Shown: positions 10,145 through 21,590 of the stretch, in pieces
How the letters are laid out: every line of letters starts with the position of its first letter
Position numbering within the stretch: position 1 is the first letter of the stretch
From: Dendrocalamus latiflorus
Taxonomy: Eukaryota; Streptophyta; Magnoliopsida; Poales; Poaceae
Length of the DNA: 64,000 nucleotides
Assembly: GCA_017311315.1 (NCBI GenBank)
Contig: CM029627.1
Location: 154,447-218,446 of the forward strand
Direction of reading: 5' to 3'
Position numbers and translations under genes: made by a program
The notes under the pieces: generated by a model
What the model was told of the DNA's origin: nothing
Databases searched by the model: none
The model's input: the letters and a program-made list of their open reading frames with translations, nothing else

Positions 10145-12894
10145 TCACCTTTCACCAAGTACTGATTCCAGAAGGGCCTCTTCCTCCTCCTGCAGGATTA
10201 GGATACAGGAACAACCGAGTTCCATGGAGCAACACACCAACGGTAAATCACTTCAGTCACAGAATCTTATCACTAACATCCACCTGAAACATTAGGAGCT
10301 AATAACTAACAAGTACTAGGTGACGTACCACTAAAGCAGTAAATTCCGTCTCTTCGTCTATGGCACCAACAACGCTAGGGTCGTCCATGAGATCCTGCTC
10401 ACAGCACACGTAAGTATTTCATGCGGTCTAAATATAAAGTGCTTGCACACTGCAGATACCATTTATTCACTCTCCCAAAGAAGAAAATGTTGTTATGAAT
10501 AGTAACATTACTTACATCTTCAGCAATGCGTAGCACACCATCCTTGTCCTACACAAAGACATGTGTTCTCAGGCATCATGTGCAGCTTCTTTTTTTAGGG
10601 GGTTTAAAAGCATTCAGCTGGGTGTTTCTAAAGAAGTTGAAGAACAACCAACATACCTTGACTGCAACGAACAAAAGAGGATCAACCGGTGTATAAATCA
10701 TATAATGTGCACCGTCCTGCAAATACCATGCCCACGCCAAGTGTCAGCAAGCACAAGCATGCCAACAGAACACCAAGGAATATTTAGCAATTCGTTAATT
10801 TGTCAAGCCAAGTCAGTTATATATAGTAGCAGCTTAGTGAATATGTTAATTATGCTGAAGCCTTTGTTCTAATAGGTATGTTAATTATTCTGGGAAGCTA
10901 AGTAAAATTACAGTAACAGCAATTACCTAGTTTACCAAAGTTGGATTCTCTAATTAAAGCCACGCAAAAGAAGAATAAAAGTAAAGAAATCAGTTTGCCC
11001 ACCAAATTGAAGCAGCAAATCTCTACACCTTCAAAAGGTACCCCATCGCTACCATCACCAGAATCTGCAATATTTATATGAGAAATCAAAGAGGACCTAC
11101 ACAAACAGATCATAGAGGATATATATCATGCTTTCGAAGAGATGTTGCATATGCTAGTTGTCCAGGATACCGTTCTCAGACTTAAAGCAAGCTGGAGATA
11201 AATTGCGATATAGACCTTACCTTTCTAAACAAATTTTTTTGGGAAAAAATGTAAAAAAAAGGGCATCTAAACATGCATGTCCAAATAACTGGGCAGGTGG
11301 AATCATACCACGGGTATAATTGTATATGTCTACCAAAGATATTCATGCTGCTAAGCCTTTTTACTAAGCGAAAAGACTAGCATTTCATAGTGGAACGATA
11401 TCATCAAAACCTTTTTGTGCAAACATGAGTATATATATTACTTTGATGCTCCTGTACAACCATTCCATTTTGACTAATTGACAAGTTCAACTGTAATCAT
11501 GTTGGTGCCCTTGGTTACCATGAAATTCTTGGATTGCATCCTCAGGAAAGCAGAAGCCACCACGTGCTGTATAACAGAATCTGAAAGAGCAAGCGAGATA
11601 TTGTAGTGTTACGTAAGCAATGAACATGAAAAAAAATATTTCAATATGCGTTAAAATACATTGATATGTCCTTATCTCAATTCCATCAAAAGGGTTAGAC
11701 AATTTCGTATTTATATGGTGGTTCTGTTATCCTTACCCACTTTCGACAAAGTGCATATGTACTCTAGCAAGGGCGTAGGCGACAGATGGAATGATTTGCT
11801 TAAGCTGGTCATCGTCAACCTACAAAAGTAACTGTGCATGATATGGATATAAAGGAAGATAACAGCATGTGTTTCATCGGCGTCATGTGAAAAGAAATGA
11901 ACAACTTTTTTAGCATCAACCGCAAGCTTTGTTTGCACTATAAATGAGTTGAGTAGTTGATGGAATTTAAGGTAGAGAGTTGGAGACATACAGCTATCCA
12001 GCCACTGAAATTTGTGCTCTTGAGGACCTGCACAGGCCTGAAAGAGGTAATTCGCACTATGAGAGAGAGAAAGAAAAAGGGAGAAATCAGTGGAGAATAT
12101 TGCATGATCGTATATAGTGCGGAGTGATTACATGTCAACTGGGCAGAGAAGCATGCACTCGTGATCCTGCGTGCTCTGGAATACCCTCCTGATTATGCAC
12201 TCTAAGGGACGGTTGTTTGTGTCGTCAATCTGCGCGCGGAGGGTTGAAGCGGATGGGAGTGAAGAAACAAACAAATTTGCAAGAATCGCACGATCGCTTC
12301 CTCTATATGAAGTACTAACTAGACTAGTCGTATGACAAAAGTGAAGGTGGTGAAACTGACGATGGTGACGATGCGCTTGGAGGCGGCGGCGATGCACCTG
12401 CCCTGGTCATCCAGCACGAAGCCGGCGGGCGGCTTGGGCATGGCGGCCGCCCGGGTACTCCCAGCAAACCTTCCCTCCTCCTCTTCCTCTTGGTCGTCGT
12501 CGTGATATTCCTCCTCATCCTCGTCGTAGTCCCCGTACGCCGCCTCCTGTTGGTGTAGAGCGAGGGGGGAGCGGACCATCTCGGCAACTCCGCCAGGGCC
12601 TCTGCCCCTCGGTGGCGCGGGGCGGTGGCGGAGGGGCGTGGGAGGAGGGGCCCGCTTTCTGGGAGGCGCGCCGTCATAGTCGTCGTGGTGGTGAAGCCTG
12701 GTAGGCGCGCGGCGGCGGTGGTGGGGAGGAGGGTTCCTGGGAGGCGGGCGGTGATGGTGCTGGCGTGGGGGCGCGGCGCGGACGGAGACAGCGCGGCGCA
12801 GGGGAGGGAGCAGGAGCAGCGAAAGGTGGGGTTTGGAGGTGGCGGGGAGAGGAGGAGGAGGAGGAGCGTTGGTGAGTTGCAGGGACACCGCCAT
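10145..12894 (-). CDS. DUF3727-like plastid protein, ten exons
   Basis: Exons: 12894-12361, 12229-12132, 12037-11992, 11819-11737, 11580-11519, 11064-11003, 10716-10657, 10548-10516, 10394-10329, 10189-10145; all junctions are GT-AG and phases agree, giving 362 aa. The start is the ATG at 12894 (MAVSLQLTNA). The first about 115 residues are Pro/Arg/His rich, fitting a chloroplast transit peptide, followed by an acidic Asp/Glu run (about 128-145). The conserved core includes DDTNNRPLECIIRRVF, the SGWIAVDDDQLKQIIPSVAY segment, CFPEDAIQEFHG and HYMIYTPVDPLLFVAVKDKDG, ending in EEEEALLESVLGER. I recall this architecture from DUF3727 proteins conserved from cyanobacteria to plants; the biochemical function is unknown to me. 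Gene model confidence is high, the family name less so. Confidence 0.8.
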
Positions 12895-13085
12895 TTCCAC
12901 TCCTTGCTTCTTGTCAGGTTAGCAGAGGAGAGGATTCAGCGGAGCGGAGCGGAGCGGAGCAAAATATCCTCCTCCTCTTCGGCAGGCAGGCTCAGGGTGC
13001 GGGCCAGCCAGGCTGGGCCTGCTACTTTCTGGCCCGGCCCACACCGCTCGGCGGCGGCATCGCATCTCTTGTAGGCGCGCCACCA
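12895..13085. promoter_or_regulatory. Short divergent promoter region
   Basis: Only 191 bp separate the start codon of the DUF3727-like gene (minus, 12894) from the ATG of the cofactor B copy (plus, 13086). The stretch holds four tandem ggagc units (12941-12960), a ctcctcctc pyrimidine patch and no clear TATA box. The two transcripts must share or overlap promoter elements. Activity is inferred from geometry alone. Confidence 0.5.
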
Positions 13086-13949
13086 ATGTCGTCGTCGAAG
13101 CTGCAGCTGCCGGAGGACGAGGCCCGGCACCGCCGTCGCCTCCTTGCTTGCGCCTCGACGATACCGGCGCCAAGATCGCCGACCATAAGGTACCGGCTGC
13201 ATATTGTTGATCTTGATCCTTCCTCTGGTGGTTGGTTGCAAGATACTTCACTTGTCGTTGACAAGTACACAATTTCAGATGAAGCCTACCATAAGCTTGA
13301 CAGTAAGTGCACTATACATTTTCTTTTCTTTTCTTTTCACTCTTTAAATGTTCTAGGTAAAGTTGGATGCTTACAGAACCGTTGTTTAGCTAGCTAATGT
13401 ACGCTGCAAAATACAGATGTCAACTTGCATCAAGAATCCTGTGCTGACGATATCACACTGCTTTGTAGAAATTACTGTCATTATAGTAGGAGAAGTAATA
13501 TAAACAGGTAATAAAATGTTTGCAGCCCGTGCGTCTGAACAGCTGGTAGTGTAGTCCTAAGTCCATTTATTGCTTTCATCGACTCCTATTAAATGCATGA
13601 ATATAGTGACATCCTTTAAGAAATTTTGTCTATCAGTGGCTATAGACTTCTAACCTTTGTGCCAGCTAACTTTCGAAAATTCAAAGAAAAAATGGTGTAC
13701 AAAAACCCTACATCAGATGATGAACAAGTAAGTTGCTCCAATACTGACATCTAACTTTTGTGCCAGCAAACTTTCGAAAATTCAAAGAAAAAAATGGTGT
13801 CCAAAAACCCTACATCAGATGATGAAGAAGTAAGTTGCTCAAGCTCTGGATTACTTTGTTCCCATTTCCAGCTTGCTTACTCTATTTCTCTTGTTCTTTA
13901 GCAATCAGACAAGCATACGGAGGAATTGTGTGCCTGCAATGATCCTTAA
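13086..13949 (+). pseudogene. Truncated tubulin-folding cofactor B copy
   Basis: 13086-13302 starts MSSSKLQLPEDE, like the N-terminus of cofactor B, then skips most of the ubiquitin-like domain and resumes at YRLHIVDLDPSS and GGWLQDTSLVVDKYTISDE. The next exon (13666-13727) encodes NFRKFKEKMVYKNPTSDDEQ. A second copy of this exon lies at 13767-13829 with one extra A that shifts the frame. A last piece near 13900 gives SDKHTEELCA and then a stop at 13947-13949. The CAP-Gly domain that binds tubulin is missing. A spliced product of about 108 aa is possible, but a loss-of-function relic is more likely. Confidence 0.8.
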
Positions 13950-14268
13950 ATCATTACAGGGTAAACACTGTCAGGAGGATAGCCAAGCAGCATCGCGTGT
14001 TAGGATGAGGGGCAAACTATAGATAAGGGAGAAGAATCTTGGGAGAGAGACTAGATTGATTCTTTCTTCATTGCTTAATAAAATAAGATACACTAACATC
14101 TTTATATAGATTGGATGGTTTGACCTCTAAGAAACTTATCTCTAATATTATGGAAAATAAATTATTCTAACCAATCTACCCTTATCTATAAGGAAACTGA
14201 TCCAACCAAATATATGACTGCCATGTGAACAGTAACCACGCACTGTTCACGTGAACAATTGTTGCACA

Positions 14269-14932
14269 CAGGGGCGGAGTCAGTAAGTGGATATAGAGGG
14301 GGGCAACATGGACAACAAGTAGAGTAGAACCAATGTACCATGCCGGATTTACCGATCCAATAGTCACATATCAGATTAATATGTTTCGCAAATTACAATG
14401 CAAAGAAAATTACATCTCTATTAACTTAAACTTAGCTCTACGACTACCAGTAAGATCATAGGCCTTAATAATATCATCATTACTAATCTTTGTGGCCAAT
14501 TCCTTTTCAATATAAATTACCAAATAATCTCGTAGAAATCTATCTCCCATTGTACTTCGAAGTCGCGTCTTCGCAAGTTTCATAGCTGAAAAACATCTCT
14601 CGATGGTTGCAGTTGAAACCGGAAGAGTTAAGACTAATCTTAACAACCTGTCCACCATAGGATAAGATAAATCTTTACCAGTCTTAACTAGTCCACTTGT
14701 TAGATCAGTAAGTGATGGTAATGCACTTAGGTCTGGATGGTTGCATATATCAAATTGAAAATGTGGCAATTGGCACTCCAATTGAGCTCTTTCTTAACTT
14801 AAGAAATCAGCAGGATAATATTTTTCCACTAGAGTGCATATATTTCCACTAGACTCCATAATTAACTACATAATGGAGGATTAGTAAAAGGTTGGGGGTG
14901 CCAGGCCCCCCGGCCCCCTCTCTCCGCCACTG
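14269..14932 (-). mobile_element. Non-autonomous hAT element, 664 bp, perfect 8-bp target duplication
   Basis: The element begins CAGGGGCGGAG (14269) and ends with the complement of CAGTGGCGGAG (14932). It is flanked on both sides by gttgcaca (14261-14268 and 14933-14940), an exact 8-bp duplication diagnostic of hAT transposition. Inside, the minus strand carries only the C-terminal dimerisation part of a transposase. Two more elements with nearly the same ends lie at 50752 and 56056. Confidence 0.9.
14410..14781 (-). pseudogene. hAT transposase C-terminal dimerisation domain
   Basis: A 123-codon frame ending at 14410. It contains the hAT dimerisation hallmarks: YPMVDRLLRLVLTLPVSTAT followed by IERCFSAMKLAKTRLRSTM and DRFLRDYLVIYIEKE. 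This matches the TTF-type zinc-finger (MYM1-like) hAT group. The zinc finger, the RNase H-like catalytic core and any start codon are missing, so it cannot be an active transposase. It is carried inside the 664-bp element. Confidence 0.85.
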
Positions 14933-15129
14933 GTTGCACATGACAACTTCTCTCTCTTCACGATAGCTCGTCCTCGAGTTGTGGTGGTGGTCATGACTAC
15001 AAGCTTTGGTAGCCCCACTTCGGTGAGCAATTGTAATGCTTTGCATAGTTACTTGAGATGGTGTTGAGGATGGTTGACAGTGAAGACGTGAGGGTCTTAA
15101 TACAACCGAGCCGGTGCACACGTGCGCGA

Positions 15130-16060
15130 CATCATGACCGGTGGATTCGTCGGCGAGGCCATTGCTGTCGGTCGACGCACCTCGATGGATTTAGGTTTTT
15201 TTTGCAGGTTGCAAATTTTGTAACTACACCATGATATGATTCACACAAAAGTAAAGACCAAAGATACAAACTACAATATAAAACGAAATCAAAGCACAGA
15301 GAAAGGCAAAACTGAGAACAACATGAACAAGAACAAAGCATCTCTCATAGATTGATACCGAGACATGAACGATTACATAAGGTTTTTGTCTACAACCCTC
15401 ACATCTCATACAACCATGGAGAGACACAAATAAAACCCTAACTCTTACACACACTCTCAAAATTCAGCACATCATCTCCCTCTCTATTTATAGCTTCCAC
15501 TAATACCCATTTAGCTTTTGCGCTTTACCCACAATCCACTTCCTTTAGTGCAGTTTTGCGTTTTTTACCGAAACGTCCCTCGCGCACCTTCCAGGAAGCT
15601 TCCTCATTCCTTGCCCCTACAAGCCACGCAGCTTCGCCATTTTCGGTACACCTCGACCGTTCTGACCTCAGCGCCACCTGCGCCTAGTCCGGTCCACCGT
15701 GCCTCGCCACGACTCCACCTCGAGTCCGCGTCGTTTTCGACACATCCCGACCGTTCTGACCTCAGCACCACCTGCGCCTAGTCCGGTCCTCCGTGTCTCG
15801 CCACGACTCCGTCTCGATGTTCTGCAGCCAACACAGACAAGAAACACATCACATAGCACCGCTCGACACATGAAAGCGTAAATAGCATCAAAACATCATA
15901 CTTACGCATGACGAAGTCCAAACCTGTCGAAACATTAGAATATACATTCTAAGCTCATACGACCAAGATTGACCAAGTTCAACCGGGCCTGTTGCACCAT
16001 GCAACATCAAGGTTCGGACCACCCCAAACCAAACTCGACCAAAAATATGGAGGAATCAGC
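15130..16060 (-). repeat. LTR family X, copy in minus orientation
   Basis: Minus-strand LTR-type sequence with tctatttatagc (15483-15494) as the TATA region. It is the inverted counterpart of 22270-22850, sharing the complements of cttcctggaaggtgc, ctaagctcatacgacca and gaaacac around the cgacacatgaaagcg block. It has an internal direct duplication of about 90 bp: the segment at 15655-15735 recurs at 15748-15825 (ccgttctgacctcagc..ccacctgcgcctagtccggt). No protein-coding part is attached. It ends about 240 bp upstream of the transporter start codon. Confidence 0.65.
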
Positions 16061-16168
16061 TCGCCTCTAACAGCTAGCTACGTGCTTAGCTATGTGACAT
16101 GGGTGTAACCCAAACCAGTAAAAACCGATTGATTACGGACGGGTAGACTAGTGGCCAGGAGTCATCGT

Positions 16169-16297
16169 CTCCTCTCCTCCCCTCCCCTCTCCCACGGCCC
16201 TGCCCGTCTAGAAACTTCTAGAAGCACCGCCCCCCCCCCCCCCCCCCCCCCCGGGGCCTTCGGTGGTGTGGGGGAGGTGAATTTCATCGTCCTTGAG
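16169..16297 (+). promoter_or_regulatory. 5' UTR and pyrimidine patch of the transporter gene
   Basis: A pyrimidine run (16169-16193) of the Y-patch kind common in grass core promoters is followed by a run of 23 C (16230-16252) and then the leader to the ATG at 16298. No TATA box is evident. A transcript start near 16190 is a guess. Confidence 0.4.
16230..16252 (+). repeat. Homopolymer of 23 C in the transporter leader
   Basis: Uninterrupted C at 16230-16252, 46 bp before the start codon. Such tracts are length-variable and error-prone in assembly. On RNA it would be a C-rich leader segment. Confidence 0.95.
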
Positions 16298-19200
16298 ATG
16301 GAGGAGGGGAAGGCGCGCGGCGGCGGCCTGGGCACCCTGCGCGCGGTGCTCGCCATCCTGCAGTGGTGGGGCTTCAACGTCACCGTCATCATCATGAACA
16401 AGTGGATCTTCCAGGTCCAGTCCCCAAGCCCCCTTTCTCTCCCCTTCTCATTCTTTCCTTCCGGCCTTCATTCGTGGTCGGATCTGTGGGTTGGGATGCA
16501 ACTGGTGCTTACTTTCCTCTCAAAGATTTGGTTTTTGGGTTTGTTGGTTCGTCTAGTGCACTGAGTGACGCGCGCAGTGAGCTGATTTGGTAGTAATGAC
16601 AGCGGCAGGAAGGAGGAGCAAGGGTAGGGCCGTTGCCGAACGGGGGAAAGGAGCAGTCTCTGTACGATTTGCTTTGTATAAGTTCATAGATTTATGCTAC
16701 CCTACCCTTCAAAGGACATTACATGATTCATTGGCCGTCTGGATTGGGAGGAGACGCTGTAAAAAAATTCTTCTGAATGGACAAGAAACGCTCAGTCATT
16801 AGTGAACAAGATATGGAGATTACAAATGAGAGGAACTACAGGGACAAGTACTGCACTACTGCCTGCTTTTGTGGTGTTGCAAACCCTACTGACTGCAACT
16901 TTTCTATGTGAAAAATGTCATGAAGCAGGTAGTTTGGTGGATGCCCAAGCTCCAGTGCTATCTGGTCTGGAGTTTGTGCTTCTCTCTCTATCTCTCTCTC
17001 TCACTCACACACACACACACACACAAACTTGGTGCTAGCAGCCAAGTCTTGCCTGTTGCAAATGACTAATGAAGGATATTTCTGTTCCATCACGGAGGAT
17101 GTTGACAGAGCGATGTCTGTTATTCTCTGACTCTAGTATTGTAACAAGTGTGATATAGTTAGCTTGATTGTTCTACTAAAAGCACTTCGTAGCTTATAGT
17201 CGAGGTGAGGTTAGGTCATTCGCATCTTGGTTCACCTTGATTTGGTTGTTTGGTGAACTTGCTGCTAGTCCATATCCAGTGATTTTCAGTATGTCTGGAT
17301 GGTACGAGGGTACTGGGGATCTTGTTAATGATTATTAAAAATGTAAGAGCTTGTGCGCCAATTGGTCCATACATGGTTCGGAAGACTGTTCATCAGTCAT
17401 CTTGTAAGCAGTGAACTACATGATGATATCCTGAATTATAATCTCGAGCTAGAGATGCAGCATTGTACATATCTTTGGATAAACTGGAGTTGATTCTTCC
17501 AGAATAACAAGCGATAGTTGATTTACCACCTCTGCCTGTATGAACAAGTCCCAAATTTCTGTTTATTGTTCTCATCAATCTTACTCATACACAGTTTATC
17601 ATATTATGATTAACCTCCTTTCTGCAAAGCCATGTGTTTGATGGTATAAGATGAACCTTTTGTGCAGAAACTGGACTTCAAATTTCCTCTGACGGTGTCT
17701 TGTGTCCACTTCATATGCTCTTCAATTGGAGCTTATATTGCAATCCATGTGCTTAAAGCAAAACCACTGATTGAAGTTGACCCGGAGGACCGTTGGAAAA
17801 GGATTTTTCCAATGTCATTTGTGTTCTGCATAAACATTGTGCTGGGAAATGTCAGCCTGCGGTACATTCCAGTCTCCTTTATGCAGACGATTAAATCTTT
17901 CACTCCTGCAACCACAGGTACCATGATTCTGCGCCCTTTCTACCTTTATTGTTCTGTTCAATTTCCCCTTTGTTAGTGCAGTTGTGGTATTGCTACAGCA
18001 TCGTCTGATAGGCTGGCTCCTTGTAATGCAGTTATTCTTCAGTGGTTAGTTTGGAGTAAGTATTTTGAGTGGCGCATATGGGCTTCGCTTGTTCCAATAG
18101 TTGGGGGAATACTCCTGACTTCAATAACAGAGCTTAGCTTCAACATTTTTGGCTTCTGTGCTGCCTTGGTTGGCTGCCTTGCAACATCTACAAAGACCAT
18201 CTTGGCAGAGTCCCTACTACATGGATACAAATTTGACAGGTAGATACTGATCTTATGGTGTGAAACTGGTGCTTTAGCAGTTGGTTGTTCTGTCAGACAG
18301 TGTTTAAAACATTCTCTTCTTCCCAAAAGTTATTACTATTTGCAAAGAATTTGTTTTCTATCATGTAGAAATTAGAACTGCTTATGTAGTTGGCGCTTCA
18401 AAAGAAAAGAGTCTCAACAAAATATATTACTCTAATTAAGGATATGTACGGAAATATTGTGACTAATGTCAGAACGTGTGGTAATGTTACTAATGACTTT
18501 TCTATTAAGATAAGACTATACTAAGGGTCAGCGTTGAGCCTATACATTTTTGCCCTAGTGATGGATGATGTCACATGGGACATACAAGGAGATATCCCTT
18601 GGGGTATGCTTTTCACTGATGATGTGGTACTGCTTAATGAGAGTATGATAGGTACTGATAGGAAACTCGAGTTGCGGAGGAAGACCTTAGAATTGAAGAG
18701 TTTTAGACTTAGTAGGATTAAAACTGAGTATATGAGGTGTGATTTCAGTGGTGCTAGAGGCAGATGATGGAGATGTTAGATTTGATGGACAAATAGTGCC
18801 TAAGAAGGACACGTTTCATTATTTGGGATCAATGCTACAGCGGGACGGTAAGATTGATGAAGACGTGAGCCACAAGATAAGAGCGGGTGGGTGAAATGGC
18901 GCTAAGCATTTAGTGTCCTGTGACAAAAAAGTCTCTCAAAAGTTAAAGAGTAAGTTCTATAGGACGGCGATCAGATCCACGATGCTATATGGAGCAGAAT
19001 GTTGGGTGACTAAAAAATAACATATACAAAAAATGAGTATAGTGGAAATGATGATGCTGCGGTGGATCTGTGGTCACACAAGGCGGGATCGCATCCGTAA
19101 TGATGATATACGTGATAGGGTTTGGATATCTCCAACGAAGGTCTCCTGGGGCATCGGTACATAGTGGAATTTTAAGGCGTACTGAAAACATAAGAAGAGT

Positions 19201-20137
19201 TAGAGGTCGACCAAGACTGATGTGGGAGGAAGCGGTTAAAAGAGACTTGAGGGATTGAAATGTATCTAAAGAATTAGCTTTAGATAGGAGCGCATGGAAG
19301 TTAGTGATCTACGTATTGGAACCATAAGAAAGTTAGGGGTAGTGTTTTAGGCTATCGGCTCAGATAGCAAGTTGTATAGCTTATGGTTTTAACATTGTAG
19401 ATTTTATTTTAAGGCTTTCATCTCTTTGATCTTGAGAAGGTTTCATTCCTAGCTTACCCTAATTTATTACCCTAACTTATTTGGGACAAAAGATTTTGTT
19501 GTTGTTGTATATAGAAATTAGAACTGATTATAGTGTTACAACCAAAGATGATCATGCAAGTTTTCCTCTCAGTAAGATTATCTCCTTTTTTCTGTAGCAT
19601 TAACACAGTGTACTACATGGCACCCTTTGCTACCATGATACTGGCTCTACCTGCAATGTTACTTGAAGGAGGAGGCGTAATCAACTGGTTCTACACACAT
19701 GACTCGGTCATTCCTGCGCTGATCATCATCCTAGGATCAGGGGTGCTTGCGTTTTGCCTTAACTTCTCCATCTTCTACGTGATCCATTCAACTACGGCAG
19801 TGACCTTCAATGTTGCCGGCAACCTTAAAGTAAGATCCCTTTGGACTATGCTTTATTCCCTGATGTTCCTGCTCTGTTTTTACTACTGAACATTACGTTT
19901 CAGGTTGCTGTCGCGGTATTGGCCTCGTGGTTGATATTCCGTAACCCAATCTCTGCTATGAATGCAATTGGATGCGCAATCACCCTTGTTGGGTGTACTT
20001 TCTATGGGTATGTGAGGCATCTGATCTCCCAACAGCAGGCCACTGCCCCAGGGAGCCCAAGGACACCTCGCACGACTTCGCCAAGAAGTCGGATAGAGAT
20101 GCTCCCCCTTGTAGGCGACAAGCAAGAAAAGGTTTAG
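16298..20137 (+). CDS. GONST5: Golgi nucleotide-sugar transporter, GONST5/UDP-galactose transporter type
   Basis: Exons: 16298-16414, 17668-17917, 18032-18239, 19598-19829, 19904-20137; phases agree and give 346 aa, the usual family length. A member of the drug/metabolite (TPT) superfamily that exchanges a nucleotide sugar for the nucleoside monophosphate across the Golgi membrane; UDP-galactose or UDP-glucose is the likely cargo by homology only. Visible landmarks: ILQWWGFNVTVIIMNKWIFQ in the first helix, VCF..NVSLRYIPVSFMQTIKS, SLVPIVGGILLTSITELSFN, KTILAESLLHGYKFD, INTVYYMAPFATM and FNVAGNLKVAVAV, making about ten membrane segments. The C-terminus is cytosolic, Ser/Pro/Arg-rich and ends in VGDKQEKV. 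Intron 3 (18240-19597) contains a LINE insertion. The first intron is 1.25 kb with a (CA) tract near 17005. Confidence 0.93.
18381..19511 (+). mobile_element. 5'-truncated LINE with 15-bp target duplication
   Basis: Flanked by TAGAAATTAGAACTG at 18366-18380 and again at 19512-19526. The insert keeps only the end of a reverse transcriptase in several frames with stops: LIKDMYGNIVT, LYIFALVMDDVTWDIQGDIP, the MLFTDDVVLL catalytic box (FADD changed to FTDD), LSRIKTEYMRCDFS, MLYGAECW, and RRVRGRPRLMWEEAVKRDL. It ends in the leftovers of a ttgttgttg tail at 19497-19508. This is the standard structure of a target-primed LINE insertion truncated at the 5' side. It sits in intron 3 of the transporter in sense orientation. 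Confidence 0.92.
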
Positions 20138-21310
20138 AAAGAGAATACCCTCATATCCAACAGTCATTTCAGCAGTTGATGATACGATTTGGCATACATA
20201 TGCTAAGTTCAGGGAAGCCCGTGGTGGCAGGGCAAGACTCTACCGGCTCAAACACGCATAGGTTGTTAAGCGGAATCATGGGGGGTAATACTTTGGTGAA
20301 GCATATATGCACTCAGGCGTACTGCGAGGGTTGTTCAGTAATTTGTAGTTCTTATAGCGCTGGCTGTTTCTTCCTGTCGTTTGTCATCTTAATCCCCAGC
20401 ATCAGAATTCCTGATTCTTCTACTTTTCTTGTTTTGCTGCCATATTTTTATCCTGTTTATTAGACTGCTGATATGCAAATTTTCATCTCTACTGCCCAAT
20501 TACTAATCATGTTCGTGCTATACTCTGGATTGTGTACTAGTACATGATCACTCCAAGGGCAGGAACAATATTTTTTGCCCCTCTTTTCTGACCAAGGCTG
20601 GAGCATGCATGCAGCTGGAGCTGCGTACCTGTATGCAAATTTAGACTATAAATTTTGTTGCTGGTATGCTAGTGCCCAGTCCCAGCCCTAGGTTGCCTGT
20701 GATGAGGGATTTTGTCTCTCTAGCGCTTGATTGCAACACTAATTCGGCCTCTGACTGTGTGTCCATCTGCAAGCAATCGAGACTTGGAACGCTTTCTCAA
20801 GAGCTGGTAGTCTTTAACACTATAAAGCATTTTATTTGTTTCCATGAGCTAGCTGGTGACACGGGGCTTGATCGACAATTAACACAGTGAAGAAATTAAT
20901 GGCATAAAGTGTGGATAGCTGCATAGGACAATGCTATTATATATGCTAAGTGCTACTTGCGAAAACACAAGCTTACATCTGAGCCATAAAAAACAAGTGC
21001 CATAACATGAGTTACATGTCAATGGAGTAGACAAATAATTCCACATCTTAAACATAGGTTACTGGAAAGCCAAAATAGATACAATGCGACAACTTCGAAG
21101 TAGCACTGGAAAGTGTACCATGAAACATTAATAAACGAGGCACGCGCTCTAGTAGGTAGTAGTACAATGACACAGGCCAATTTATTATTTATTAACGCCG
21201 CATCGCAGAGGGGGGCCAACAGAAGCCAAGCTTGCACGTACCAACCACGGCTTTCACCGGCATTTTTGGCCTTTTACATCATCACCATCAACATCATCAT
21301 CTTCTGTAAT
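20138..21310. other. 3' region of the transporter gene and intergenic DNA
   Basis: The first several hundred bases after the stop at 20137 are probably the transporter 3' UTR. Nothing else recognisable is present. Confidence 0.4.
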
Positions 21311-21317
21311 AATATTG

Positions 21318-21590
21318 TTACCAGCTCGCGAGGCCACCACAGAAGCTATCGATTCTCCACTTTAATTCTACAGTAAAAACATCCCTTGAAAGCTTAATCG
21401 TTACACCATCACCTGAATCGATAGGCATTGTTCCTGCATGTAGGGAATCAAGAAGAACCAAGTCCTCTACGACTAGACTGGCAGCACGGGAAACAACTAG
21501 TCCTCGCAAATTATCCGGGCATGAACCTTTACCAACTTTGACACTCGACAGTGCATAGAGTGGCCTCAACCGTTTGTCCAAGTAGTGCAA
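21318..21590 (-). pseudogene. Possible DUF6598-type fragment
   Basis: A 90-codon frame without an ATG at its start. The segment RAASLVVEDLVLLDS, then IDSGDGVTIKLSRDVFTVELK, resembles the C-terminal strand pattern of DUF6598 proteins, a grass-expanded family of unknown function. No N-terminal part lies upstream within a plausible exon. The match is from memory and weak; it may be a gene relic or chance. Confidence 0.3.

Larger units (their letters stand above)
13985..15120 (-). repeat. LTR fragment split by a hAT insertion
   Basis: 13985-14268 and 14941-15120 read as one interrupted LTR-like sequence. It starts near tgttaggatgagg (about 13999), carries a TATA-like ctttatatagattgg at 14100, and has the cactgttcacgtgaacaa segment just before the hAT. 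It is probably the LTR of a copia or gypsy element in minus orientation. Its internal domain is not present. Confidence 0.5.

Noticed and set aside
12625..13074. 149-codon plus-strand frame
   Set aside because: It is antisense to the first exon of the DUF3727-like gene and the divergent promoter, with only low-complexity Arg/Gly content.
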